The notes under the pieces are model-generated. The model searched no databases, was not told the DNA's origin, and was given only the letters and a program-made list of their open reading frames with translations. From Psychrobacter immobilis (GTDB taxonomy: Bacteria > Pseudomonadota > Gammaproteobacteria > Pseudomonadales > Moraxellaceae): a stretch of 64,000 nucleotides of DNA. This document shows, in pieces, positions 18,904 to 28,660 of this stretch. Location: the NCBI RefSeq assembly GCF_904846225.1, contig NZ_CAJGZJ010000001.1, forward strand, positions 62,001 through 126,000, written 5' to 3'. Position numbers and translations under genes: made by a program. Each line of letters opens with the position of its first letter. Position 1 is the stretch's first letter.

Positions 18904-21180
18904 TCAAAGTAATTCGCTTACCTTCTTCTTTAATTGCGTTAAGACTTTTTGGTAGTCGCTGTCACTGATTTCAAGTGTGCTTAGCCGCCCATAACGTAGC
19001 TGTCGATAGTCTTGTTGAATCTCTATTATTTTTGCTTGCGCTATTTTTGTTTGAGTCGCTTTTGGATCATGACTGTCTTTTGATTGACTCGCCGTGTTGA
19101 TCTCAATCCCACTCAGAGCATTTAAGTCAATAGCCGTGGCCAAGCGCTCAAGCCAAGCCAATTGCCCTTCGCTTTCATCGCGTGCCAGCGATTTATCAGA
19201 TTTGCCAATGCGTTTGGATAATTGTGCAAGCGGCAGGTCTGCTGGATGCCAGCGTTTGCGGCGGCGTTGCCAAATGACGAAGACTAAAATACTCATGACA
19301 ATAATAGCACTCAACGCCAACCAGACAATTTGCTGCATGATTGAGGTGATGTTAAACCACTTAAACAGTGAGTCGGCTTGTTTGTCCTGATCGTAACCAA
19401 CGACGTCTTTTTGCCAATAGTAGCTGGCTTGATCTGAGAGGCGGCGTAAGGTTTGTAGCATTTGATACTGCTGATAATTGATTTGTGCACCAGCGCCATC
19501 ACCGAACATCGCCGCCCCTTGTGATTGCGTAATCGCATTCATCCCTTGCTCAACGCGTTCAGGCGCAACAAACGCTGTCGGATCAACACGTACCCAGCCT
19601 TGACCCTCAAGCCACACTTCCGTCCAAGCATGCGCATCCTTTTGCCGCACCTCCCAAACATTGCCGCCACGGCTCAGCTCGCCACCTTGATATCCCGCGA
19701 CGACGCGTGCTGGTATACCCGCAGCGCGCAGCATAAAGGTAAAGCTAGAAGAATAATGCTCACAAAACCCCGCCTTTGTGTCAAACAAAAACTCATCAAT
19801 GCGGTTATTTCTGAGTCGTGGCGGTGATAGCGTATAGCGAAATTCTGTTTGATTAATCCAGCGCTCAATAGCCGCCATATAGCGCACTGGATCAGAACCT
19901 GATTGGGCAAATAACTGCTTAGCCAATGCTTTTGATTTAGGATTGCCTTCATCTGGTAAGGTAAGATTCAAACGCCGCGACTCATCAGACAGAACGGGGT
20001 CGATACGCATCGGCGCAAACTGTAATACATCGTAGCGCAACTGCTGAGTGACGGGCTGATCTTTTAATAAGGTAAAGTCTGATGTAATACTGATATCTTG
20101 GCGCTGAGAAAAAGGATAATCGAGTCCAAATAGCCAGTTTTGCTGCGTGGGTTCTAGGACAATCTTATAAGTTGCAGGCGTACTTTTTGCTGCATCAGGA
20201 ATAGTGGCAAGCGCATTTTCGATCCAAGCAGGCGGTCGTGATGACGGTTGCCATTGTCGCTGCTGCGGACTAGGACGCCACGTGACGCCATCAAAATCAC
20301 TAAATACCAAACCCCGCCAATAAAGCTCTTGTTGGGGTGGACGGTTGTCTTCAAACTCTACGCGAAAAGCCAGCTCAGTCGATTGTCCTAAATTGGCAAA
20401 ATCACCGGGCGACATACTATCAGACACGCCAGTAGTTGCTTGATTTCCTGACAGCTGTACTGACCACAGCGGCGGCAAACGTGGAAAGAATAAAAACAAA
20501 ACCACCAACAACGGCAATGCCCCAATACCCAACACACCCAAAGTCCGTAATCGACCATCACCACGAGTATTGCCATCATCATTGAGCGCAATAAATGCCA
20601 ATAGTATGATAACCGCTCCGACAATCACCTCTAAAGTCGTAACCAGACCTTGATCCATCAAAAATAGCGCAGCCAGTACAAATAACGATAAATTCAATAC
20701 CACATAAGCATCACGGCGCTTGTACAATTCCCATAGCTTGCTGATAAGACAGAGCACTAAAAATGCCACGCCCATATCCAGTCCGAACGCGGTATTGTAA
20801 GTCAGCCATAGACCTGCCAAACCTAATAAAAAGCCGAGCATTTGCATGCCTTGATAGACACGTTTTAAATACGCAATTTTTTTAAACTTGGCTTTTATGC
20901 GCGGCAGTTGCGCGGCAATACTAACCACAGCAAATCCAATCAACCATAATGGCAGATGCGCCGCATGGGGTGAAATAACGAGCATCTGAGCAATTAATAC
21001 CCAATAGTATGCTGGCAAAGCGAATAGCTTGCGATACCACTTAGCATCGCCATCCTGCATAACATGAGCGTTGATGTCATAACCTAGAGCCAGCTGCTCA
21101 AAGCTTGCACGATTTGTTTCAGAGAAGCCCGTATATTTATCTTCAGCTTCATTTTTAGAATGTTGTTTAGAGTGGGTCAT
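18904..21180 (-). CDS. TgpA-like membrane transglutaminase (DUF3488 + transglutaminase + C-terminal TM)
   Basis: Five or six hydrophobic segments occupy roughly residues 50-240 (DUF3488). A periplasmic transglutaminase-like domain follows, with the catalytic Cys in AGFCEHYSSSFTFML, His in DAHAWTEVWL and Asp in WVRVDPTA. A further membrane segment lies near residue 620 with a cytoplasmic tail. The protein has 758 residues. P. aeruginosa TgpA (PA2873), an essential protein with this architecture, is the closest named relative. The start MTHSKQ overlaps the DUF58 stop as ATGA. The moxR-DUF58-tgpA order is the standard conserved operon; its substrate is not known. Confidence 0.9.
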   Translation of the reverse strand: MTHSKQHSKNEAEDKYTGFSETNRASFEQLALGYDINAHVMQDGDAKWYRKLFALPAYYWVLIAQMLVISPHAAHLPLWLIGFAVVSIAAQLPRIKAKFKKIAYLKRVYQGMQMLGFLLGLAGLWLTYNTAFGLDMGVAFLVLCLISKLWELYKRRDAYVVLNLSLFVLAALFLMDQGLVTTLEVIVGAVIILLAFIALNDDGNTRGDGRLRTLGVLGIGALPLLVVLFLFFPRLPPLWSVQLSGNQATTGVSDSMSPGDFANLGQSTELAFRVEFEDNRPPQQELYWRGLVFSDFDGVTWRPSPQQRQWQPSSRPPAWIENALATIPDAAKSTPATYKIVLEPTQQNWLFGLDYPFSQRQDISITSDFTLLKDQPVTQQLRYDVLQFAPMRIDPVLSDESRRLNLTLPDEGNPKSKALAKQLFAQSGSDPVRYMAAIERWINQTEFRYTLSPPRLRNNRIDEFLFDTKAGFCEHYSSSFTFMLRAAGIPARVVAGYQGGELSRGGNVWEVRQKDAHAWTEVWLEGQGWVRVDPTAFVAPERVEQGMNAITQSQGAAMFGDGAGAQINYQQYQMLQTLRRLSDQASYYWQKDVVGYDQDKQADSLFKWFNITSIMQQIVWLALSAIIVMSILVFVIWQRRRKRWHPADLPLAQLSKRIGKSDKSLARDESEGQLAWLERLATAIDLNALSGIEINTASQSKDSHDPKATQTKIAQAKIIEIQQDYRQLRYGRLSTLEISDSDYQKVLTQLKKKVSELL

Positions 21181-22226
21181 GGCGCTTTCGCCAATCTTAA
21201 CAAGCAAGTTTGTGCAAAGCCATCGCCTTCACCCATCGGTGCATCAGAAGGCATATCATTCGGTAAACGCATGTTAAATGGTACGCCTAATTCACCTAAC
21301 TTCATCGCGCCATACGCCATTTGTGCCAACCTCTGCTCATGATGGGCGGCTGGCATATCGACATAATCTAACGTTTGCTCATCACCGACTGGATCAGCGA
21401 AATGCTTGGTAAACATGCCTTGACCGCGCGCCACGTGACCCCAAGAAACTCGTGCCAGCGACTCACCTTCGATATAATTATCCAGCCGCTCAAAGTCATC
21501 TTGACCTTGCCGATACTGCCCACCTGTTGGCAAATCTTTCAAACTTGCGACCGAATACTGTGTTTGCCAATCAAATACTTCAGGTTTTGGATAGACCCAA
21601 GCGTTACGCACAAAATAGACGTAAGACCATGCCCGCATAATACCCAAAGGGTAAACGGTTTTTATTTTTAATCTTGGCAATTCAAACTGCCCACGATGAT
21701 GTGTCTGAGCAGGCAAACGAATAATCTGCTCACCTTGTAGCCGTGTCACGAGCACAGAATGCTGACCATCCACGTTATGCTTAATTTTCTTATTGGCTTT
21801 TTTATTATTTTGCTTGCCAATCGTGCTGTCAGTCTGCTCAAAACTGAACAATAACTGTCGTCTTGGCTGGCGACTCTCGCTATGCAGTTGCAAGGTGACC
21901 CAAACAGGCGCACCCGCTTCTGCCATCGTCACTTCTATTAGTTGTACCTTTAAACCTGAGATATGGGCGAAAGTCACATGGAAGCTGATAAGCCAAACAC
22001 TGATTAGATAAAAACACAAACCCAATACCAAGTTATTGCCATAGTTGATACCAGCGATAAAGGTGATGACCAATAACACCGCAAATAGCAATCCTTCACG
22101 GCTAAAAAAGATATAGACATTACGAAAATTGAGCGTGGCGCTATCACTTTTGGGCGCACGCGAAGCAAACCAACGGCTGAGTGCGGAAGTGGCTGGCACG
22201 GTTAAGGCTTTTGGCAAAAGGCTCAT
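21177..22226 (-). CDS. DUF58-domain membrane protein
   Basis: Two hydrophobic segments near residues 45-85 precede a beta-rich region and the DUF58 signature PTGGQYRQGQDDFERLDNYIEGESLARVSW near residues 245-275. The protein has 349 residues. DUF58 proteins carry a VWA-like fold and accompany MoxR ATPases. It lies between moxR (136 bases upstream) and tgpA (ATGA overlap). Confidence 0.87.
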   Translation of the reverse strand: MSLLPKALTVPATSALSRWFASRAPKSDSATLNFRNVYIFFSREGLLFAVLLVITFIAGINYGNNLVLGLCFYLISVWLISFHVTFAHISGLKVQLIEVTMAEAGAPVWVTLQLHSESRQPRRQLLFSFEQTDSTIGKQNNKKANKKIKHNVDGQHSVLVTRLQGEQIIRLPAQTHHRGQFELPRLKIKTVYPLGIMRAWSYVYFVRNAWVYPKPEVFDWQTQYSVASLKDLPTGGQYRQGQDDFERLDNYIEGESLARVSWGHVARGQGMFTKHFADPVGDEQTLDYVDMPAAHHEQRLAQMAYGAMKLGELGVPFNMRLPNDMPSDAPMGEGDGFAQTCLLRLAKAP

Positions 22227-22362
22227 GACTACCCTATCCTTACCATCACATTGATATTCTTATCGATTTTTGCTTTCATCGATTGATACTCTCATCGATC
22301 ATTGAATAGTCATTTTAAAAATATGCGTGCTATTAAATAATAGGCGATTACATAACGAGCTT

Positions 22363-23322
22363 TTAAACAACAACCGCTACGTCTGCCAAGATGCGTTGCG
22401 CGATGGTTTGTGTCGCTTGTCCTCCAGCCACATGCGCAGGTACAAAACGCTGACCCAAACGGTGATCGGTGACTGCAGCAAACACCGCTTGAATGTCTTC
22501 GGGCGTCATCTCCATATGTCCTGATACATAGGCATAAGCTTGTGCCGCACGCTGTAGAGATAGCACACCACGTGGCGATAAGCCGTGATACTCTTGGCTT
22601 GCTCGTGTCTTTGCAACCAATCTTTGTAGATAATCCAAGACCACATCCGCGACATAAACTTGTTTAACGCCTTGCTGTGCCAATAGTACCGCCTCGGTAT
22701 CAAGTACCGCAGCCAACTCTTTTAATAACTCACGGCGATCCTGACCTTTCAGTAGCTCGCGCTCTGCGGTAGGTGACGGGTAACCGAGCGATAAGCATAG
22801 CAAGAACCGATCTAGCTGCGATTCAGGGAGCGGATAGACGCCTGCTTGCTGCAAAGGGTTTTGAGTTGCGATCACAAAGAACGGCTGAGGCAAAGGATAG
22901 GTTTGCCCATCTTGGGTCACTTGCCGTTCTTCCATCGCTTCTAGTAAGGCACTTTGCGTCTTGGGACTGGAGCGGTTGATCTCATCAGCGAGTAACAGTT
23001 GAGTAAAGATAGGACCAGAACGAAACTCAAATTGCTGTTTACTTTGATCGTATATATTCATTCCTAAGATATCTGCTGGCAACATATCATTGGTAAACTG
23101 CACACGGCTAAAGCTCAAGCCTAACAACTGCGCCAAGCCTTGCGCCAAAGTGGTTTTACCCATACCCGGAATGTCTTGTAGCAACAGATGACCACCTGCC
23201 AATATACCGCTGAGCGCCAATTTAATGGCTTGCGGCTTATCTAATACGATTTGATTTAACTGCGCCATAAGCTGGGCAATTTTTTGCTGATTGTGACGAT
23301 AGTCGGTCGCTGAATGGGTCAT
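22363..23322 (-). CDS. MoxR-family AAA+ ATPase
   Basis: Walker A is LLQDIPGMGKTTLAQGLA near residue 50, Walker B is LLLADEINRSSPKTQSAL near residue 110, and sensor 1 is FFVIATQNPLQQAG. The arginine-finger region is PESQLDRFLLCLSLGYP. The 319-residue length is normal for the RavA/MoxR group. MoxR ATPases act as chaperone-like remodelers for VWA-type partners; the DUF58 protein is the likely partner here. Confidence 0.94.
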   Translation of the reverse strand: MTHSATDYRHNQQKIAQLMAQLNQIVLDKPQAIKLALSGILAGGHLLLQDIPGMGKTTLAQGLAQLLGLSFSRVQFTNDMLPADILGMNIYDQSKQQFEFRSGPIFTQLLLADEINRSSPKTQSALLEAMEERQVTQDGQTYPLPQPFFVIATQNPLQQAGVYPLPESQLDRFLLCLSLGYPSPTAERELLKGQDRRELLKELAAVLDTEAVLLAQQGVKQVYVADVVLDYLQRLVAKTRASQEYHGLSPRGVLSLQRAAQAYAYVSGHMEMTPEDIQAVFAAVTDHRLGQRFVPAHVAGGQATQTIAQRILADVAVVV

Positions 23323-23371
23323 ATTGAGTTACTGGCTCATTTTTATGGGAGTAATGATTATAAATCAGAGA

Positions 23372-23833
23372 TTATTTTTTATCATCTTCAACGATCGGCG
23401 CGGCCGCACGAAGCGTTGATAAATAGGCGATCACATCCGCCCGCTCTTTAGCGTCCGGCATTGGATTTGATAGCATCTTTGAGTTTAGCATGGCTTTTTC
23501 TGCATCGGCGATATAAGGGTCGAGCGTTTTTGCATCCCATACCCAACCTGATTTTTTCAACCCCTCGCTATAGGTATAATCTTTTAGCTCTGCGGCTGGT
23601 GCTCCATATATATTCATCAACTGCGGACCTTTTTTATTAAGACCCGCATTGAGCTGATGACACTGACCACAGGCATCTTTATAGATTATAGCGCCATTAT
23701 CGGCATCACCTTCAGTATATAGTGGCAGGGTGACCGGTGAACGGTGGTCAGGTGGTGTATTTCCCCCGCAGGCAGTGAGTAATAAAACAGCGGCAAAAAG
23801 ACCACTCATTTGATATTTACGGATGATAGGCAT
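23372..23833 (-). CDS. Class I c-type cytochrome lipoprotein
   Basis: A lipoprotein signal ends in LLLTAC, with Cys22 acylated. The haem-binding motif CGQCH is at residues 55-59 and a likely axial methionine lies in LSNPMPDAKERADVIAYL. About 153 residues from the ATG; the frame opens three codons earlier at a TTG. It is predicted to be membrane-anchored in the periplasm and to shuttle electrons. The domain style is like cytochrome c-556/mitochondrial cytochrome c (YIYGAPAA-like loop, KKSG.VWD). The redox partner is not visible. Confidence 0.87.
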   Translation of the reverse strand: MPIIRKYQMSGLFAAVLLLTACGGNTPPDHRSPVTLPLYTEGDADNGAIIYKDACGQCHQLNAGLNKKGPQLMNIYGAPAAELKDYTYSEGLKKSGWVWDAKTLDPYIADAEKAMLNSKMLSNPMPDAKERADVIAYLSTLRAAAPIVEDDKK

Positions 23834-24075
23834 TTTTAGCAATCTTTGGTTGAGAGATGACAGCTATAGATAAACGATATAAATAATAATGCAGCAGTGA
23901 GATACGTAGCAAGCAAAATCAATCATCTTTTATAAACAGCTGGCTATAAGAGTGCAGCGTTATTTATCAGTATTTAAACCAACGAATAACGCTGAAATAA
24001 CAACAATAATAAATGGCCTTTATAATACGTAGCCGTTCTCATAGGTAACTATCAAAACTCTATAGCGTCTTCAGT

Positions 24076-26163
24076 TCAATTCGCCACCTTTATCGTACTG
24101 CTAGGCTCTTCTAAATAGTAACCTTGCAAGTAGCGTGCGCCCACACTCCACGCGACTGACATAGTCGCTGCATCTTCAATATAAGGCATTAGCACGTCGA
24201 CATTGACGTCATTGGTACGCATGATAAGTGATTTAACCGTTTCCAAATTGTCTTCTGAATCAAGGCCTTCCACGTAGCTGCGAGCCAAACGTACCATGTC
24301 CGGCTGCAAGAGACTGACAATTTCTATAGATTTGGCAGAAGAGCCAAAGTTATTAATGCCCATTTGACAACTGACTTGGTTCAGTGCGGCAAACTGGTTT
24401 TTTGCCACTGTTAAATGATCCGAGATATCTTTTTCACTAAACTGTAAGGTTAGTGTCCCAGCGACACCGCCTACTGCTTTTATAAGTTGACTGACAACAT
24501 TGGGCAGTTTTTTGTCAATCAATGAGGCGCTAGTCAGTTGCACCAGCAATTTGGCTTCAGGATGATTTTTACGTACGTCATTTATTTTTTTACAAGCATT
24601 GATCAGTACCCAACGATCTATTTTTTCTAGCAATTGATGCGTCTTCGCAACTGCCATAAATTGCCGAGGAGTCAATACGGTATTGTCAGCATCAGCTAAT
24701 GGTAACCTCAGATATACTTCAAAAAAGTCGCTACGATCATGGTTGATATCGTATATAGGCTGGAACAATAACTCAAAACGATTATTGGTAATAGCATCAA
24801 CCAAAGACTCAGCGAGTGCATGATCATCACTATTGGCATGTTCACTTGGATCGTATACATGATAGGTGCCACCATGATTGGCTGTATCAGCCATGATCTG
24901 AGCGATGGCATCCATAGCGCGCTCAAGTAATATACTAGGCTCTGCCGTATTTTTCTCAATTTTGACAATACCAATACTAACCGTCGTGCTTGTGGTACGC
25001 TTATCCACTTCAATCGGCTTATCATTGATAAGTGAACCAATGTGTTCAGCCAGTTTTTCTAATTCTTCAGTTGTCTTGTCTTCTACTAATATAGTAAAAG
25101 CGGTATCACTAAAGCGGCTCACATAACCGTCTGATACCAGCTCATCTAATGTATAAGCGACTTGTTTAACAGTCGCATCTATTCCTTGTAAACCCATACT
25201 ACTACTGATTTTACCGACATTATCAAGCTGAATATACAATAGTGCTGCTGTCAGTATCCCTTCCCGCGCTTGCTGGTATACTATTTCCATTCGCTCTTCA
25301 AAGCCGCGTCTATTGTCAATCCCTGTCAAGCTGTCTTTACGCTCAGCCGCCGCCAACCGCTTGGCAACATCCGCACTATTGCTATGGTTTTGCTGGATAA
25401 TAACCTGAATCACTGGCTCGCCATCTAACGTCGCTGCTGCCAGCTGTAGTTTTGCTTCAAAAGTGCTGCCATCCGTTCGTAGGCTTTCAAATTTAAACTC
25501 TACTTCTTGCCGACTACCCTTCTCAAATTGGCGCAAAAATTGTTTGAAACCCTTGACGTTATCGACCCCTGCAATCAGATCAACAATAGGAACACCTATG
25601 GCATCGTTCATCGACTCAAAACCAAAAAGCTGAAGGTAAGGGTCATTGGCGAAAATATGAATCCCTTGATCTATATAGGCAACGGCGCTTTTAGAATTCT
25701 TAATCAATACATTGGCACGTTGCTCTGCTTCAGAGATGACATGCCGTAAGGTTTTGAGCTCGCGGCGACTGCGTAAATTATCATGCTGCAAACAAATAGA
25801 CATCACTACAGCCATTTCTTGATCGACTTTCAGCGCTTTGACCATCGTACCGCTAACAATGTTAGGTAAGCCCGCATCATTGCAGCTAACCGCTGCCATG
25901 TCATCATTCATTAGGCAGATCATCGGCAGATCAATACTTTGTTCTTGAACGATACCCACAACATCTGTAAAACTCATATCATAGGCATTGCCAAATACTA
26001 GGACATCCCAAGGCTGTCGCAGTAGCTTTAATAGCTCATCCTTGTCATCCAAAAATCCTAAATTTATGGTGTCATAATAATAACCCAGCAGGTTCACAAG
26101 ACGCTCAGCGTAGAGCTGATCATCGTCAATGACTAATAGATTTAAGATGGACTGAATGCGCAT
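24076..26163 (-). CDS. FimX-like REC-PAS-GGDEF-EAL c-di-GMP effector
   Basis: The 695-residue protein has the FimX domain order. A receiver-like domain occupies residues 8-125 (LVIDDDQLYAERLVNLL). A PAS domain lies near 150-265, a degenerate GGDEF near 280-420 (SRFSDTAF replaces GGDEF, after LTGIDNRRGFEERM), and a degenerate EAL domain near 440-685 (EVYLRLP replaces EAL; GINNFGS replaces the DDFGTG loop). Catalytic residues are lost in both domains, so c-di-GMP binding rather than turnover is expected. P. aeruginosa FimX (691 aa) controls type IV pilus assembly and twitching; the same role is inferred here. A receiver Asp equivalent is not obvious. Confidence 0.83.
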   Translation of the reverse strand: MRIQSILNLLVIDDDQLYAERLVNLLGYYYDTINLGFLDDKDELLKLLRQPWDVLVFGNAYDMSFTDVVGIVQEQSIDLPMICLMNDDMAAVSCNDAGLPNIVSGTMVKALKVDQEMAVVMSICLQHDNLRSRRELKTLRHVISEAEQRANVLIKNSKSAVAYIDQGIHIFANDPYLQLFGFESMNDAIGVPIVDLIAGVDNVKGFKQFLRQFEKGSRQEVEFKFESLRTDGSTFEAKLQLAAATLDGEPVIQVIIQQNHSNSADVAKRLAAAERKDSLTGIDNRRGFEERMEIVYQQAREGILTAALLYIQLDNVGKISSSMGLQGIDATVKQVAYTLDELVSDGYVSRFSDTAFTILVEDKTTEELEKLAEHIGSLINDKPIEVDKRTTSTTVSIGIVKIEKNTAEPSILLERAMDAIAQIMADTANHGGTYHVYDPSEHANSDDHALAESLVDAITNNRFELLFQPIYDINHDRSDFFEVYLRLPLADADNTVLTPRQFMAVAKTHQLLEKIDRWVLINACKKINDVRKNHPEAKLLVQLTSASLIDKKLPNVVSQLIKAVGGVAGTLTLQFSEKDISDHLTVAKNQFAALNQVSCQMGINNFGSSAKSIEIVSLLQPDMVRLARSYVEGLDSEDNLETVKSLIMRTNDVNVDVLMPYIEDAATMSVAWSVGARYLQGYYLEEPSSTIKVAN

Positions 26164-26239
26164 AAGAAGCCTTTTGAATATGGTTGTCTTGTTTTGATAG
26201 CTGACTTTTAATACCGTACACCTTTTCCAACAACACCAC

Positions 26240-26307
26240 TAGGGCATGTCATCAATTAGCACACTTAATCATTTTAAGACTTACAATGTAAATGATGACA
26301 CGCCCTA
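26240..26307. repeat. Family A repeat, short internal-deletion form (68 bp)
   Basis: It starts TAGGGCATGTCATCAATTAGCACACTTAATCATTTTAAGAC and ends AATGTAAATGATGACACGCCCTA. These are the two ends of the 4561-4733 copy (in reverse orientation) joined with the middle removed. It lies between the 606-residue gene and the fimX-like gene. The other bases of this 350-base gap show no feature. Confidence 0.75.
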
Positions 26308-26513
26308 GTACAGAATGCACTATAAGGATTGGGTCTAGTAATTTTTATGATACTTATACGCTTATTTCATGAGAATGCTATGCTTATAGGATTAAGCGAT
26401 CATACAGCTGAGAGTAACCATAGCCGTCATTATAGACAATAATTCAATGGGTTGCAGGTTAACTTACCCTTATCATTATTTAGTTGTGCTATTTAAACGA
26501 AAATATAGACGGA

Positions 26514-28328
26514 CTATAACTTTAGTACCTCGTACTGGCTAAATTCATCAGTGAATAGCAACCTTTGTCCCAAACGCAAAGAAGTCTGCTTATTATTAAT
26601 ACGCATGATTACTCTATCATTCGTACTAAAATAGGAAGTCGGCACAATGACCGTACCTGTGGTTTGTAGCTGCTCATCTCTACCAAGAATAAATGCGGGC
26701 ACAAAATGTTGAATATGTGCGTCTCTCCCCTCGATACGCAAGCCGCAAGCCACTAACGTGTGTCCCAGTACTTGCCACTCAACTTCGGGATTTTTGCCAT
26801 CAAGATTGAGCCAGCGTACTATTCCCATTGACCAATCAGGCGGTGTACTCGTCTCAGATCGGCAGACTAAGAAAAAATTCATAATACATAATGGTGGCGG
26901 TGCAGTCGTAGTAACCTCATCATCAACGCTCACTACCGTTAGGTTTTCTGTATTAAAGAGCGTTGTGCTTTCCTTGATGACATTTACTACATCGGAAAAC
27001 TCTGACGCTACCTGTAATTTCTCTCTTTCAGCCGCTAGCAGACCTTCTGACTTTTCTGAAAAATTCAGGGTGCGAAAATGTGGTGAACTCTCATTACCAT
27101 GCACCGTTTCGCTAATTAGTATTCCTTTATTGCCGTGCTTCTGCTTGACTGTATCATAAAGCGGTCGATACTCATTTGGCAGCTCATCCATCGCAATCAA
27201 GCTGGCAAAATTTTTCGAATGACTGACACGGTAATGAATGTTGTTAAAACCCGTAATCAAGACAGCTTCTTTTTTAATGGAGTACTGAGTGGCTAGGATG
27301 CGTGGCGGCTGTAAATATCGATAACTAACCATCATCGAGATTTTGGTCAGCAAGTAACATTCAACCCCTTCGCTATCGTTATCACATAATATTTTTATAC
27401 GTGACTCAAGATACTCAATCATCGGTGTCAGTTCTATAAATAGACAATGATAGCGATCTTCGTACGGGTTGATATCAGAATTGGCCGTCAAATACCTCGG
27501 CGGCTTATCGCTGTGCAAATCAACGAATACCCGTGTCTCGGTCTTTGGCTCTATCGTCGCAACAATATGCTTGGCCCATTCAGGTAACAAACGTTGCACC
27601 AGCAAAATGTTAGGGCGCTGCATGGCACATACGTTTAACAAACTGTGCAAACAAATTTGACAATACAGACCATGTATATTATCAGCTTGCCTTGTGACCG
27701 TTGTTACATTTAAATCAATATCAGAGACGTGATGCTGATACGCAAGATCATACAGCTGATTGATTTTAGACCATAGCAGAGGTGAAGGGTTTTGATAACA
27801 AACTGCTTCTTCAGCCAGTAATTTTTGATAGGTTACCAACGTTTGATAAATAGCAACAGCAAGTGTCATTGATACAGATTTATTGGTGTTAAAATAACGT
27901 TGCCAGCCTTTACGAGCAGAGTCTTTTTGTTGACTATTTAGCAATGCTTCTTTGTGGCGTATGACTGTGTCGTACGCCATAATAATGAGGTAGTAAAGTG
28001 ATTTTATCTGATCCACATAGACCAACTGGTCGTCACTAAGCGCGCCTGTCTCATAAATATAATGTTGCCGTAACGTCGCAATCAATTGATCCGAGGCATC
28101 TATAACGGTGGCGATTAATTTGAGGCGTTGCCGCTCTTCTATATTGGCCCCACGTAATGCGGTGAGCACTTTTTCTAATTGCTCAGCCTGCTGTGCTGGC
28201 ACCTGTGAAGGCAATTCTACCAATAATTTGAGTAAGTAACTTTCTTGACCGTTGATCGATTGATTCGATGATAATGGCTGTGACTCTGTAAAAGACAGAT
28301 ACTCTTGAAACATTGATAAAGTTATCAT
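26514..28328 (-). CDS. Uncharacterised cytosolic protein next to fimX-like gene, PilZ-like C-terminal region
   Basis: About 604 residues, with no signal peptide or membrane segment. The first 400 residues are mostly helical. The last 200 contain PDWSMGIVRWLNLDGKNPEVEWQVLGH and VIVPTSYFSTNDRVIMR. These resemble the tail of beta/gammaproteobacterial proteins annotated as PilZ-like or c-di-GMP-associated; the RxxxR and D/NxSxxG ligand motifs of true PilZ are not clear. The ATG at 28328 is preferred to 28334 because AGGA lies 6 bases upstream. It is upstream of and co-oriented with the fimX-like gene, so a shared pilus or c-di-GMP role is an inference. A family A repeat ends 16 bases upstream of the chosen start. 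Confidence 0.7.
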   Translation of the reverse strand: MITLSMFQEYLSFTESQPLSSNQSINGQESYLLKLLVELPSQVPAQQAEQLEKVLTALRGANIEERQRLKLIATVIDASDQLIATLRQHYIYETGALSDDQLVYVDQIKSLYYLIIMAYDTVIRHKEALLNSQQKDSARKGWQRYFNTNKSVSMTLAVAIYQTLVTYQKLLAEEAVCYQNPSPLLWSKINQLYDLAYQHHVSDIDLNVTTVTRQADNIHGLYCQICLHSLLNVCAMQRPNILLVQRLLPEWAKHIVATIEPKTETRVFVDLHSDKPPRYLTANSDINPYEDRYHCLFIELTPMIEYLESRIKILCDNDSEGVECYLLTKISMMVSYRYLQPPRILATQYSIKKEAVLITGFNNIHYRVSHSKNFASLIAMDELPNEYRPLYDTVKQKHGNKGILISETVHGNESSPHFRTLNFSEKSEGLLAAEREKLQVASEFSDVVNVIKESTTLFNTENLTVVSVDDEVTTTAPPPLCIMNFFLVCRSETSTPPDWSMGIVRWLNLDGKNPEVEWQVLGHTLVACGLRIEGRDAHIQHFVPAFILGRDEQLQTTGTVIVPTSYFSTNDRVIMRINNKQTSLRLGQRLLFTDEFSQYEVLKL

Positions 28329-28344
28329 CGGCATTCCTAAGAAC

Positions 28345-28660
28345 TAGGGCGTGTCCTCATTTTAAAAATGGTCATAAAAATGAGATAAATTGCCGTCAAA
28401 CGAGGAAAATAGCGCAAATAATATCAGGATATTAATTAGCTATTTAACGATGTTTGGCAAACTTTAGCCATTTTTAGCCCATTTAGATAAAGTCGATCCA
28501 CTATAAAGTAGATATAGTGCTACTGGGGTGAATTTTGCGTAGCCTCTGGCAGCAACGGCACAGCAAGCAAGGAAAATTTATCTCAGTAGTGCATGATAAT
28601 AGCTGTATATCTTTTATCTAGGACTGACTATATTATCGTTTGAATTGAGGACACGCCCTA
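28345..28660. repeat. Family A repeat interrupted by a family B repeat
   Basis: It starts TAGGGCGTGTCCTCATTTTAA and ends AATTGAGGACACGCCCTA. It spans 316 bases; removing the inner 143 bases (family B copy plus one TA) leaves exactly 173 bases, the same as the copies at 35331 and 59405. The region overlaps the probable promoter area of the 606-residue gene. Confidence 0.9.
28490..28630. repeat. Family B repeat nested in a family A copy, with TA target duplication
   Basis: It begins AAGTCGATCCACTATA and ends GGACTGACTA. TA is present at 28488-28489 and again at 28631-28632. The uninterrupted copy at 59405 reads ATTTAGATATTATTGCTTG at the same point, so one TA was duplicated on insertion. The core GTGCTACTGGGGTGAATTTTGC ... 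GGAAAATTTATCTCAGTAGTGCA is the family hairpin. Confidence 0.9.
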
